Shown here: positions 36,601 to 42,457 of the stretch, piece after piece
Layout: the number at the start of each line of letters is the position of its first letter
How positions within the stretch are numbered: position 1 is the first letter of the stretch
Assembly (NCBI RefSeq): GCF_932526225.1
Contig: NC_064036.1
Location: forward strand, 12,455,181-12,519,180
Length of the DNA stretch: 64,000 bases
Source of the DNA: Nematostella vectensis
Lineage: Eukaryota > Cnidaria > Anthozoa > Actiniaria > Edwardsiidae
Direction: 5' to 3'
Program-made: the position numbers and the translations under genes
Notes under the pieces: model-generated
Told to the model about the DNA's origin: nothing
What the model saw: only the letters and a program-made list of their open reading frames with translations
Database searches by the model: none

Positions 36601-39600
36601 TCATCGGAACAAGTAATACGCCGCGGCCACCGCGAGTGCCGACAACCCCGCCGTGAGGGCGGTGTGGTCACTTTTTTCGCCCGGTCCGGCGGCAGTCATG
36701 CTATGCGCAGCGTGCGTATGTGGAGAGGGGGCAGGGGCCGCGCCCTCTGCGTGCACTTTCGCAGGGGCGGAAGCCTTGCTTCGCCGCCGGGACGGCACGC
36801 GGTCGATCCAAGGGTCAGTCACGTGTTGCACCCTAGGATGCCCACCGGCCATGTTATGAGCACCGACTGGCTTTGTCTCGGTGTTGATCGCGTTTGCGCC
36901 GAGCGTCATGGAGTCTGTGGCTTTCTGCAGCTTATTGTTGTAGCCCACGACGCTTCGCGTGTTTATCACCAGATCGCTCGGCATCAGCCACACTCCTGGT
37001 GCGACCGCAAGACTCAGTCTCACCTTGGCCTCCTGGTACCTTTGCACGCTTTGAGCGATGTCGTTTTCTATGATCGCGTCTTCAAGCAGCTTCGTGAACT
37101 CCGCCTGCGCCTCCATGGCCGGCCCACCGGCCCCCGCGATAGAGAAACGGACGTTTACCTGCGCGCCAAGCACTGTGTAGACGAACGCCTCGACCGAGCG
37201 GTCGAGTCTTCCTAGCCCTGCTTTTGTCAGCCCCTCACCTTTGGGAGGCGCAAACCAGCTATATTGCACGCCCCCGTGGTCGTCGTTGCGTATGTAACCC
37301 ACCTGCTTCCCACTATTGTACGTCCCACCTTCGTCGCTAAACAGATTGAGGTGGCTCGAGTACTCGTCCGCCGCCGTGTCGTAGCCACGGATCACGTGCA
37401 CGTTGCGATACCCCTCCCCCGGGTAGAACACAAACACATCGCCTAGCCCGTGGTTCCGCCCGCCTTTCCATCGGAAGTCCGGCTTATGCGGCAAACCGAA
37501 CTCTATACATAGACGCTCGAAAGCGGCCTTCTTGTAGGGGTTACCTTTTTGCGTGAATGGGCTGTCGCCAGGCAGGGGGGCGCCGAGCTCGTAGAGTATC
37601 CTCCGGGTGGTAAAGTAGACGTGAAACCTTAGAAATCCCCTGATGACAGAGGGGAGCGTGGCGAAAGCGGGGTCGGTTAGGGACACCCCGCATCCAGCGG
37701 TTGCGCACCAGACCGCAAAGTTGAGTTGCTGTGGCCAGTACCCATAGGAAGGCTCCGATAGCCACCGGCGAGACTCTTTGGCGGACTTGTGCGTGACTAC
37801 TGTCTCTTTGAATATGTCTCGGACCCTAGTCCTTAATGATTTGTCCTCAGCCACGTGTATCTCTAGCTGCGTGAGTAGTGGGGTGATGTCTGAGGCCGTG
37901 CTCTCCACGGGGGTAGCGGGCACGGCGTAGAGTAGCTTTTGCGCGAGGGTCAGAGACCTAGGGAAACCGGTTTTTGCGCGTTTGACTTGTTCGGCTATAG
38001 CGTGCTTGATATGTTCGGCTATAGAGTCTCCCGCCGCAACTGCCGCCTTCTTCGTCTCCTCCTCCTCTCTTCGGGGAATCGCCTCCTCGTTCAGCATCCG
38101 CCAGCCTTCCCAATCCATGCTCAGCCATATTAAACACGAAGGCGGGCTATGTTCAACACAATGGTGATCCTACATGCTGTGCTCACCGGAGGCGAACTGA
38201 CGCTCTTCTTCGAGCAGCCGATAAGGCGCCCACGCTTCGTGGCGCTCCGGCAGTGCTCGCTGTTTAACAGCTGTTATAGTTTTGAGCGGGAGCATCAGAT
38301 AACGACTTTAGCCTCCCTCCCGCCCATCGCTACTCTGCCAGCCGGGCACCACACGGCCGAGTCCATCGTGGAAACGATCAACCGCGCTGAAAGCAAGATT
38401 CTGACCGCGAAGCTGGATCCCTTCACCGGGAAGTTCGCGCTCGTGTCCAAAGGCGTTGCGTTCCTGAATGCCGAGCTTTGCGCACTATTTGGCCTAGAGG
38501 CTAAAGACGATCAGTTGGGGGGGCGGGGCCTCGCACTGCCCGTGGGGGGGGGGGGGGGGCACTTAAGGTGGCTTTGCCGAAAATAGAGGCCCTCTACATC
38601 TTCTGCGATGTCGTAGACCGCATGCAATGCGGGCCTTCAAACGTTCTCGCTTGCCTAGAAACCCGCGGGAGGCCGCACGAGAAAGTCGTCTATGAGCCCG
38701 ACATCCCCGTTTGTGTCGCAGCATCTTCCTCTGAGTTTGTCTCGAGTATCCGAATATGGATCAGGGATGACCACGGTAGACGGGTGGACTTTAAGGGCAA
38801 GCCTGTTCGCCTCGTATTAGAGCTAACCTAGGCTCGACACAACAAGCATGGCGAACAGCGACGTTAGCAGCGGTGCCATATACCCCTCGCTTCCCAGCGT
38901 CTGCCCCCCGAAGGGTACGCACATGACGCCTACCGCTCCAGCAAGCATCGGCGGCGACGTGCAAAGCTTCCGACTCCAGAAAATATGTGACACTCAGGCG
39001 GTTCTAGACAACGAGATAACGCATAATCGACAGGTGCGGAAGAAGTATAAGCGTGCCTTTGTCGTTACCCATGCTGTGTCTGTGGCATCCGGCATCGCTG
39101 CAGGGGCGCTTTCCAGCGCCGGGGTGGGAGTCTCTCTAAGTGGGATAGGGGTTCTGATCGGCGGTCCGCTGGCAGGGGTCGCTGGGCTGTTCGGTGTCGT
39201 GGGTGCGGGCGCGGGGGTAGTCTCTAGGGGTCTTACGAGCAAGCTGGCTAAACACGAAGACCGATGGTTTTAGCGGAGAGTAAGAAAAACTCGATCAGCG
39301 AGCTGGTCTCTAAGGCTCTGCAGGACGGGCATATCTTAGACGAAGAGTTTCGGCTAATACTTCAGGAACAAGAGAGATACTACGCGCTCAAGGCCGCTAT
39401 CAGAGCTCGACACGGCCTCTCACCGCGTGAGGAAAAAAGCAGGAAAGGGCCCTCCCTGGAGACACGCGAAAAGATGAAAAAGAGGCTGCGAGAAATTCGC
39501 GAGGAGTTCTGGAGCGAGGTGTTCGAGTAAAACTCAGGTTTAAACGCCACACCAGCGGCTTTGAATCTACGGCCGAAAAACGGTTATTCCGCGCTCCGTA

Positions 39601-40930
39601 GGTTTTGCGTAGATTTATCCATGCGCTTTTTCGCCCCGACCTTATGTACGCGGAACGGCCCCCGGCCTACATTAGCAATTGCCGGTTATTTATGTACGTG
39701 AAACGGCCCCGGCCTACATTAGCAATTGCCAATTATTTATTTACGTGAAACGGTCCCGGCCTACATTACCAATTGCCAATTATTTATGTACGTGAAACGG
39801 CCTCGGCCTAATTAGCAATTGCCAATTATTTATGTACGTGAAGCATTATCTGCCTGATACATAGAAAAGAGACGGGGCTGGGGGGCTCGGAGGGGGGACT
39901 CGCGCCTCCCAAGCAAAAGACGGGGCTGGGAGGCCCGGAGGGGCGATCCGCGCCTCCCACTAGTTTTTATGAAACCCCCCGGTCCCCCCAAAGTCTAATA
40001 TCATTAAAAGTCATTAATGATCAATGGGTTTTACATTATCCATGATATAGGAGAACATAAAAGCAGTAAAAGTTACTAATAAGGTACACACGCAGATAAA
40101 ATAGAAACATCAAGTAAGCTTTACTCGCTGATAACGAATAAATCAGCACTATAGCCAAAGATGTAGTGACAGTAAACAGAACAAAATTTCAAAAAAGCCA
40201 ATGTGCAAGACATTTAGTTTATATAGCCTGATGATTTGCTTATTATTTCAATATTTTTGTAGTTTGTTTTTCCTAGATTCTCTAAGGCCTTATTTCTTTG
40301 TATGTATGACGACAATATATGTAAGAGGGCAATAAGAATAACTAGGAATTCGATCATATAAATGAAACGAACCTAGCTTTTTTTTCAGATAAATTAATCA
40401 GCATGTTTTTTATAAACACATATTTCTTTAAGTTTTTTATTTCTTTAAGTCGACCTTCGCAAGTCTTTATACGTATATGACTTTTATGAGCGAAATACAG
40501 AGAAAAGAGGCCTCTGCTAGCTGGGAAATAAAGTACGTAATTTCAATGTTTCCTAAGACGAGTTTAAGACACCAAAATACAACAATCGGGTTCACAGCTG
40601 GAAGTTTGATCGAAGACTGAAATCAAAATACATATGAAGTAAATTGTACGATAACATAAAATAATGTTATCATTTATTCACACGCGAAGAAAAAAAACTG
40701 ACAGGCAGTGATAGCAGATAAAGCGCGTTAATAATTAACTATTTACACAGTGTGTACACAGTAGGTATGTCTCAGTCAGATACTCATAATTAATAATTAA
40801 CTATTAATAATTAACTATTTACACAGTGTACACAGTACGTATGTCTCAGTCAAATACTCATCCTACCTGTTATAGATTGAGCGGAGAGTAAGACAAGAAG
40901 AACCCGGAAATATGTGGACGTAGACGCCAT
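16556..40930 (-). CDS. Receptor-type protein tyrosine phosphatase copy B (F5/8C x4, Ig, FN3 repeats, TM, single PTP)
   Basis: Complete minus-strand gene. Exons in order: 40867-40930, 28420-28718, 27864-28011, 26935-27183, 26414-26590, 25512-25813, 25281-25416, 23670-23944, 22950-23091, 22413-22778, 21851-22129, 21101-21409, 20836-20933, 20547-20745, 20338-20443, 19976-20225, 19775-19823, 19584-19704, [gap], 18790-18918, 18599-18689, 18446-18516, 18222-18261, 18054-18151, 17865-17987, 17305-17468, 16949-17084, 16556-16657. All listed exons are open and phases match, except that the TM exon ends in phase 2 while 18790-18918 starts in phase 0, so at least one juxtamembrane exon is unresolved. 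The protein has about 1500 residues. The extracellular part looks adhesive; the cytoplasmic part has one PTP domain with an intact HCSAGVGRTG loop but an altered WPD loop. Intron 1 holds the Polinton-like element. Confidence 0.85.
18790..18918 (-). CDS. PTP-proximal linker exon, copy B
   Basis: Phase 0-0, 43 codons; contains LIPVVQFPEYMERVSRI, resembling the 'IPV..F..Y' wedge segment that precedes receptor PTP catalytic domains. Confidence 0.7.
19280..19452 (-). CDS. Possible juxtamembrane exon, copy B (phase does not fit)
   Basis: An open, Ser/Asn/Lys-rich reading (LINKLSISRKTLNSNNNSTC ... DQLDIGLSDL) lies where a juxtamembrane exon is expected. It would need a phase-1 entry, whereas the TM exon ends in phase 2, and its exit phase also fails to join 18790-18918. 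Either a sequence error, a missing micro-exon, or not an exon. Confidence 0.25.
19584..19704 (-). CDS. Transmembrane exon, copy B
   Basis: Phase 1 to 2. After a small polar stalk comes AAYVLVPLFIVILIIVAVIF, then FIKR as the cytoplasmic stop-transfer. Confidence 0.8.
19775..20443 (-). CDS. Membrane-proximal FN3-like region, copy B, three exons
   Basis: Exons 20338-20443 (FKIYGASSGKANITLWPAEQ), 19976-20225 (FYQVIVSD ... LKEGKTYEVFQRAV) and 19775-19823 (KLYNGEKALIATVTTK). The 'PAEQTNGPI ... FYQVIV' wording matches the juxtamembrane ectodomain of receptor PTPs, where the last FN3 is interrupted by a longer loop. Confidence 0.75.
20547..20933 (-). CDS. FN3 domain 3, copy B, two exons
   Basis: Exons 20836-20933 (DKVNLSWKKPDLDDILSYK) and 20547-20745 (ISGLVPGTRYEFKIRALTLC). 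The phase-0 intron splits the domain in the middle, a common FN3 arrangement. Confidence 0.8.
21101..21409 (-). CDS. FN3 domain 2, copy B
   Basis: One phase 1-1 exon: THTITWSPIPPNQSNGIIVV, then a polar RTRSRRS stretch, then LLPCSVYNISVRSYTIAGPG. Not present in copy C. Confidence 0.85.
21851..22129 (-). CDS. FN3 domain 1, copy B
   Basis: One phase 1-1 exon: SISLTWSSPVKEDGELMTTS and LKPYTGYRFRVKAVSSRAEG, the FN3 Trp and Tyr signature strands. Ends with a GTGTGG donor, where similarity to copy C stops. Confidence 0.85.
22413..22778 (-). CDS. Immunoglobulin-like domain, copy B
   Basis: Single phase 1-1 exon of 366 bp. VDLQCLARGYGMEITFRWTL gives the first Cys and the core Trp; DVSCKSRFPYRCIAWYP gives the later Cys. 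Several N-glycosylation sequons (NNT, YNFT). Placement between discoidin and FN3 repeats is as in other adhesion-type receptors. Confidence 0.7.
22950..23944 (-). CDS. F5/8C domain 4, copy B, two exons
   Basis: Exons 23670-23944 (GASSWCGVTSSSGYLQVDLG) and 22950-23091 (EFDGNSDRDN; ARYIRVLS). The intron keeps only a short Penelope-like arm (about 23183-23290). Confidence 0.8.
23183..23290. mobile_element. Penelope-like arm remnant, copy B
   Basis: Only the short arm (atatttcggcatgccaatac...) is left, at the same intron position as the larger remnants in A and C. Confidence 0.6.
24729..25268. mobile_element. Tigger/pogo-like MITE, copy B
   Basis: Same TA-flanked ends as the copy A element; contains a short extra duplication near 24835-24855 ('gacgtctttaacatc'). 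Confidence 0.6.
25281..25813 (-). CDS. F5/8C domain 3, copy B, two exons
   Basis: Exons 25512-25813 (GRLLGASAWKPVSLSTDG, PWIMVNLGAKYHVCAVGTQG) and 25281-25416 (FIRVRPRWRSGPPLFALRME). Open, unlike copy C. Confidence 0.8.
26414..27183 (-). CDS. F5/8C / F-type-lectin-like domain 2, copy B, two exons
   Basis: Exons 26935-27183 (SKPTIQSSTAWGGVPSRAVD, PWWQVDLGSTKS) and 26414-26590 (IECNPRMSGRYIRIVL, CEVEVY). Open. Confidence 0.8.
27864..28718 (-). CDS. F5/8C domain 1, copy B, two exons
   Basis: Exons 28420-28718 and 27864-28011; same core as copy A (DSWCKSSSDDFLQIDLG; YVRIHPTTLQGKACMRGE). Open. Confidence 0.85.
28770..28775. repeat. Left 6-bp target-site duplication (AAAGTC)
   Basis: AAAGTC directly before the element; repeated at 39990-39995. 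Copy A (about 8030-8035) and copy C have a single AAAGTC at the matching place, the unoccupied site. Confidence 0.9.
28776..29248. repeat. Left terminal inverted repeat
   Basis: Starts with a 14-G run, then ACCGGGGGGTTTCATA. It pairs with 39525-39989 through to 'aacctgagttttactc'. Contains two GC-rich half-repeats at the tip and 47-bp tandem repeats. The right tip has only six C, so the G run has expanded on the left. Confidence 0.9.
28931..29126. repeat. 47-bp tandem repeats inside left TIR
   Basis: 'ttcacgtacataaataat' starts at 28931, 28978, 29025 and 29072, with a diverged fifth head at 29119, giving a period of exactly 47 bp. Each unit contains the near-palindrome ggcaattgc and 'gtaggccggggccg'. 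Mirrored at about 39655-39843. Confidence 0.85.
29243..29649 (-). CDS. Possible small basic protein next to the left TIR (two overlapping frames)
   Basis: A minus-strand reading 29404-29649 (81 residues, KMAARLKHGIRPRVLGWKLS) overlaps another, 29243-29434, rich in Lys/Arg/His. Together they could be one frameshifted gene transcribed towards the end. No family recognised; may be chance in GC-rich DNA. Confidence 0.2.
29770..30060 (+). CDS. Small Cys-rich zinc-binding protein of unknown function
   Basis: Start placed at ATG 29770 (MRCGKDFCGW) rather than the upstream ATG 29722, because the conserved-looking part begins there. About 96 residues with paired Cys: CGRRCMDTYCKVH then PCRICGIG ... 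LCRPCG, i.e. two likely zinc ribbons separated by LQRLRKGSPLP. Lies just upstream of the replication gene on the same strand. Function unknown; a DNA- or protein-binding role is a guess. Confidence 0.6.
   Translation: MRCGKDFCGWLKVGHGNTCGRRCMDTYCKVHLQRLRKGSPLPVPCRICGIGTQSETRLCRPCGANREGQRMRGIERRARGWLALVLSDIAARSTVN
31099..32066 (+). pseudogene. SF1 (Pif1/RecD-like) helicase part of the fused gene
   Basis: GGSGKT Walker A at 31099-31116, VVVLTPEN (motif Ia), VIIIDECC (Walker B, DEC-type), VVCCGDYGQVPP (motif III), WVCSINKM (motif IV) and, in another frame at about 31990-32025, VYTGISRVRLADQIV (motif VI). A Cys cluster (CLCEDCGKKYSTCDCG) sits between motifs III and IV and may bind zinc. A TAG codon stands immediately before the P-loop glycines. 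Confidence 0.75.
32069..32387 (+). pseudogene. HNH-type zinc endonuclease part of the fused gene
   Basis: First part has HVLTVDHVLGMIADAEKKCTVCG. In the next frame the core reads SGIDRWDDNQGHYKWNV and then LTCLSCNRRH before TAA 32385-32387. CxxC ... DRxDNxxGHxxxNVxxxCxxCN is the signature of HNH/endonuclease-VII-like folds in large DNA viruses. The frame change falls between the first Cys pair and the catalytic segment. Confidence 0.65.
32393..33249 (-). pseudogene. Retroviral-type (rve) integrase
   Basis: The main reading (33190 to 32393, 265 residues) has FHQSDLLFLP (catalytic D28), VLMVDDGTEFKG (D87) and HHRSQAFAESFHRW (E122), i.e. D,D-34-E, plus ASRYKATRPL, all typical of Polinton c-integrases. 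The N-terminal segment beginning MTALHAKLPKG at 33249 is in another frame that joins near 33190, so the gene is frameshifted just before the core. A C-terminal chromodomain-like segment is not evident. Lies convergent to the replication gene with only a few bases between. Confidence 0.85.
33246..33608 (-). CDS. Unknown 120-residue helical protein
   Basis: An acidic, low-complexity N-terminus is followed by a charged helical C-terminus (SAEEVRKYEKRYKTALASRT, ALADSFLKLTTK). It is six bases downstream of the ATPase stop and overlaps the integrase start, indicating co-transcription in the MCP-ATPase-integrase block. No enzyme motif. The C-terminal frame may itself be shifted near 33275. Confidence 0.55.
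   Translation of the reverse strand: MLHLSHGMMSDECFESLLEGGAAGLPAVESLDCSTHPAGTATGGEQTEIADTREKLAILVASGKSREMVDKALTHDDVKRMSAEEVRKYEKRYKTALASRTTDALADSFLKLTTKQASRE
33615..34232 (-). CDS. A32-like (FtsK/HerA family) genome-packaging ATPase
   Basis: Intact, 205 residues. ALIVGPTSCGKTRF (Walker A, residues 10-23), NTLIILDDCAAS (Walker B, 87-98) and RHVGISVWVITQQLTSI (sensor/Gln motif, 116-132) are the order seen in Polinton, virophage and NCLDV packaging ATPases. Start MDTKNIPFNAL is directly downstream of the capsid gene stop (34269). Expected role: pumping DNA into preformed capsids. Confidence 0.9.
   Translation of the reverse strand: MDTKNIPFNALIVGPTSCGKTRFIVDRLRGPFRGRFDYIVLMCPTFVYNKIYDGFGEGDDRLFFIAPEAGQIDILLRFVSALFEGTNTLIILDDCAASKDVKRRSDQLVNLAFSARHVGISVWVITQQLTSITKPFRENTAALVVFYTPSKADMKAILLDYGAELSEEKMKGYMKALKTKKFSKLEFCLRHPYTTALGHNAYVRT
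34269..35535 (-). pseudogene. Major capsid protein (double jelly-roll type), one frameshift
   Basis: The N-terminal reading (35535 to about 35070) has LDPQQTPRTPLGL, ETLYVAVPKLSEGVTLVPGS and FAGKTLQDTNRYDVFKTYEE. The downstream frame is open to 34269, with KTFMISKGTHSIINESVNLL and VPNRVFSQGLRPTDFW. Length (about 420 residues), the beta-rich composition and the LDP/'VPKL..LVPGSL' wording fit the major capsid proteins of Polinton-like elements in cnidarians. The two frames meet near 35070-35090, where a small indel breaks the gene. Identification is by pattern memory plus its place beside the packaging ATPase. Confidence 0.7.
35536..35642. promoter_or_regulatory. Divergent promoter region between capsid gene and membrane-protein gene
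   Basis: A 107-bp gap between divergent starts with an AT-rich core at about 35540-35570 (tatatatactatatatacat) in otherwise GC-rich DNA; looks like shared TATA elements for both directions. Confidence 0.45.
35643..36616 (+). pseudogene. Virion membrane-protein candidate with coiled coil and hydrophobic C-terminus, frameshifted
   Basis: N-terminal part (35643 to about 35870) is acidic and Ser/Thr-rich (TTPLIPFDPDDGESIPMSS). After a frame change near 35870 the second frame is open from RFGLQSLREEYPDL through ATG 36077 to 36616. It contains a charged helix (EERLSEIDELGRENRELENQ), RERIKAIFKKYGFTVTAIGL, then Gly/Ala/Leu-rich hydrophobic segments ending LLILAVAAFLVYRM. This layout recurs in cnidarian Polinton-like elements; function not known. 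Overlaps the end of the convergent 505-residue gene by 16 bases. Confidence 0.6.
36601..38118 (-). CDS. Large (505-residue) probable structural protein, intact, function unknown
   Basis: The longest undamaged reading in the element. N-terminal charged helices (RREEEETKKAAVAAG, SIAEHIKHAIAEQVKRAK), a central globular part rich in aromatic residues (SYGYWPQQLNFAVWCATAGC, FHVYFTTRRILYEL, FSDEGGTYNSGKQV, LGRLDRSVEAFVYTVLGAQV), a basic/Pro-Ala-rich linker (PSRRRSKASAPAKVHAEG) and a C-terminal hydrophobic segment (ALTAGLSALAVAAAYYLF) that could be a membrane anchor. No enzyme motif seen. Its start is 30 bp from the divergent penton-like gene, suggesting a shared late promoter. I recall similar unnamed proteins in other cnidarian elements. 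Confidence 0.75.
   Translation of the reverse strand: MDWEGWRMLNEEAIPRREEEETKKAAVAAGDSIAEHIKHAIAEQVKRAKTGFPRSLTLAQKLLYAVPATPVESTASDITPLLTQLEIHVAEDKSLRTRVRDIFKETVVTHKSAKESRRWLSEPSYGYWPQQLNFAVWCATAGCGVSLTDPAFATLPSVIRGFLRFHVYFTTRRILYELGAPLPGDSPFTQKGNPYKKAAFERLCIEFGLPHKPDFRWKGGRNHGLGDVFVFYPGEGYRNVHVIRGYDTAADEYSSHLNLFSDEGGTYNSGKQVGYIRNDDHGGVQYSWFAPPKGEGLTKAGLGRLDRSVEAFVYTVLGAQVNVRFSIAGAGGPAMEAQAEFTKLLEDAIIENDIAQSVQRYQEAKVRLSLAVAPGVWLMPSDLVINTRSVVGYNNKLQKATDSMTLGANAINTETKPVGAHNMAGGHPRVQHVTDPWIDRVPSRRRSKASAPAKVHAEGAAPAPSPHTHAAHSMTAAGPGEKSDHTALTAGLSALAVAAAYYLFR
38149..38831 (+). pseudogene. Penton-like minor capsid protein, broken at a 16-G run
   Basis: First frame: RQCSLFNSCYSFEREHQI, LPAGHHTAESIVETINRAES and AELCALFGLE, the 'N-S-(W/Y)-N ... 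PPGHYT..SI' order of single jelly-roll minor capsid proteins in Polintons. A run of 16 G at 38544-38559 precedes the next frame (38568-38831), which has ALYIFCDVVDRMQCG and RIWIRDDHGRRVDFKGKPVR, the matching C-terminal part. The homopolymer is the obvious place of the frame change and may be a slippage error in replication or sequencing. Confidence 0.65.
38848..39530 (+). pseudogene. Gly/Ala-rich membrane protein with helical tail, frameshifted
   Basis: First frame 38848-39273: polar N-terminus, ICDTQAVLDNEITHNRQVRK, then a long Gly/Ala/Val hydrophobic stretch (SLSGIGVLIGGPLAGVAGLF). The second frame from about 39264 to 39530 is a charged helix (SISELVSKALQDGHILDEEF, ILQEQERYYALKAAIRAR). Both parts are commonly adjacent in one protein in related elements, so a 1-base change near 39265 is inferred. 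Ends beside the right TIR. Confidence 0.55.
39525..39989. repeat. Right terminal inverted repeat
   Basis: Inverse of 28776-29248, with four 47-bp units at about 39655-39843 and the GC-rich tip ending GGTCCCCCC. Divergence from the left TIR is modest, with scattered substitutions and short indels, e.g. one 'taggcttggg'/'ttgcttggg' difference. Confidence 0.9.
39990..39995. repeat. Right 6-bp target-site duplication (AAAGTC)
   Basis: Second copy of AAAGTC; sequence after it continues the host intron ('taatatcattaaaagtcatt') exactly as in copies A and C. Confidence 0.9.
40486..40530. repeat. Short insert of a fold-back family in intron 1 of copy B
   Basis: 'agcgaaatacagagaaaaga ggcctctgctag' replaces three bases present in copy A; the same motif forms the arms of the inverted repeats at 59484-59572 and 60190-60276. 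Confidence 0.6.
40867..40930 (-). CDS. Signal peptide exon, copy B
   Basis: ATG at 40930, same leader as copy A, phase-1 donor. It is separated from the next exon (28718) by about 12 kb because of the mobile element. The sequence upstream of about 40935 no longer resembles the 5' flanks of copies A and C. Confidence 0.75.
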
Positions 40931-40934
40931 GACG

Positions 40935-41320
40935 AGAAGGAAAGTTAGTCAAAACAGCAACTGAAGTCAGCCTTCCGTACCTTTACTCGAACGATTCAAC
41001 ACTACGATTGCGCTTGTTTTCGCCATAGCACGCGCATGCTCATACGTTATTCAGCACTGTCCGTCGGAACGGTTTTACTTAAAATAAGCGTAATAATGCC
41101 ATGGACTATTAAGTAGCCCCATGGAAATATGACTTTTGATCGAACCCATAAATTAAGATACATTGATTTAGTAGGGATAATTCAAGAGGGAACTACATTC
41201 CCATAACCATCATGCATTTTATCTATTTCCGGTTAGGTGTACCAATTATTCCTGGCAGGGGAAGGAGGGGGTAAGAAGAGAAGGAAAGACCGAGATAATA
41301 GGGTGACATATTCCAATTAC
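40935..41320. other. Junction between copy C and copy B
   Basis: Nearly 390 bp between the truncated end of copy C and the start of copy B. It matches neither the 5' flanks of copies A and C nor the intron after FN3-1 in copy B. No gene seen. It must contain the promoter of copy B if that copy has its own. Confidence 0.45.
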
Positions 41321-41599
41321 CTTCCTGCTCCGTAACAATATGCGCCTCATCGCTCCAGGCTCCGTCTGCTCTTGAACTGACGGCTTTTACTCTGAACCTG
41401 TAGCCCGTGTATGGCTTGAGACCCGTCACTGCCAACTGATTGCTAGAACTTGTGTATATCGTTCCCTTAGCGACCAGCTCTATCTTGTACGATGTCGTCA
41501 TCAGCTCACCATCTTCCTTCACAGGGGAACTCCATGTTAAAGATATTGATCGAGATGTGACTTCGGTTGATTTGACTGCAAATGGTTTCCCAGGCAACT
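41321..41599 (-). pseudogene. FN3 domain 1, copy C (last exon)
   Basis: 279-bp exon, open; GTAATT follows it as a possible donor. Similarity to copy B stops exactly at the exon border. Confidence 0.7.
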
Positions 41600-41882
41600 C
41601 TGAAAAACATTCAAAACTTCAATTAAGACAATTAAAATTTGGAATATCTAAAACTTTGCTGTAAAGAAGTGGTGCTTCGAAGCTTTATTTTCAAATTTCA
41701 AATTCACCATATTCACCAACTAGTGAAAAGAAACTGATGATCTGATGACCCCCTTTCCTCGCGATGCTTATTTGTGGTATTGATTAAATGGAAGTGGTTC
41801 GTGCTTGACATCTCATTATCATTTATTCTATACGCACTCGCTTCGTTAAAAATAAACTTGCTTATCTTTATAAGGTACTTAC

Positions 41883-42248
41883 TTAAGGTGGTAGTGACAA
41901 AGGCCTCTTTATAGTCAACAACACCCCCAGGAAGCGTTGGATACCAGGCGATGCATCTGTACGGAAATCGACTTTTACAAGACACGTCTCTACCAGAAGA
42001 TGGGAGAGTGCAGATAGATGCGTCAAATACAGCTTCTGCGCTTGTGAAGTTGTATCGAAATGAAGACATGGCGTGAGTGTTGTTTCTTCTGGCACCACCG
42101 GAGAGATGAGTAACGTCAGATTCAGTCAACGTCCATCGCAACGTGATTTCCATGCCATATCCACGTGCTAGGCATTGTAAATCCACGTGACCACTGGATG
42201 ACGCAGGTAGGACGATGTCACTCATTGGTGCAACTTTTACTGCGACGT
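41883..42248 (-). pseudogene. Ig-like domain, copy C
   Basis: 366-bp exon nearly identical to copy B, open (DIVLPASSSGHVDLQCLARG; PYRCIAWYP). Confidence 0.7.
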
Positions 42249-42457
42249 CTGAGAAAACAAGAAAAGCTAAATCCATCATACATAACACGGTGTACATCCA
42301 TCTGTCGGCCGTTAGAGGAACAACAAAATTCAGGAGGGAATTGTCAATATGATAAAAAGGCTAGGAATCTATTAGGAATAGATTAAAAACCAAGACAGTA
42401 TAGAAGATGAAATCGTCTCGCAGCCCCAGATTCAGCATTTTGTATTCCTTAACTTAC

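Larger units (their letters stand above)
28776..39989. mobile_element. Polinton/Maverick-like virus-type DNA transposon, compact (11.2 kb)
   Basis: Inverted repeats of about 470 bp at both ends, a 6-bp target duplication, a retroviral-type integrase, A32-like packaging ATPase, major and minor capsid proteins: the Polinton hallmark set. The block is strikingly GC-rich within AT-rich host DNA. It is shorter than the usual 15-20 kb and lacks a recognisable full-length protein-primed polymerase B and an adenovirus-type protease. Instead it carries a small polymerase-like/helicase/HNH gene. Gene order: left end, plus-strand Cys-rich and replication genes; then minus-strand MCP, ATPase, unknown, integrase (transcribed leftwards); plus-strand membrane protein; minus-strand 505-residue protein; plus-strand penton-like and Gly/Ala-rich membrane genes. 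At least six genes are broken, so it is an inactive endogenous copy. Confidence 0.88.

Noticed and set aside
36547-37215. 222-codon plus-strand reading
   Set aside because: Antisense to the intact 505-residue gene; Arg/His-rich with no domain.
28776-39989. Bacterial or viral contamination as the source of the GC-rich block
   Set aside because: Exact 6-bp target duplication in host intron sequence and empty sites in sister copies show a genuine insertion.
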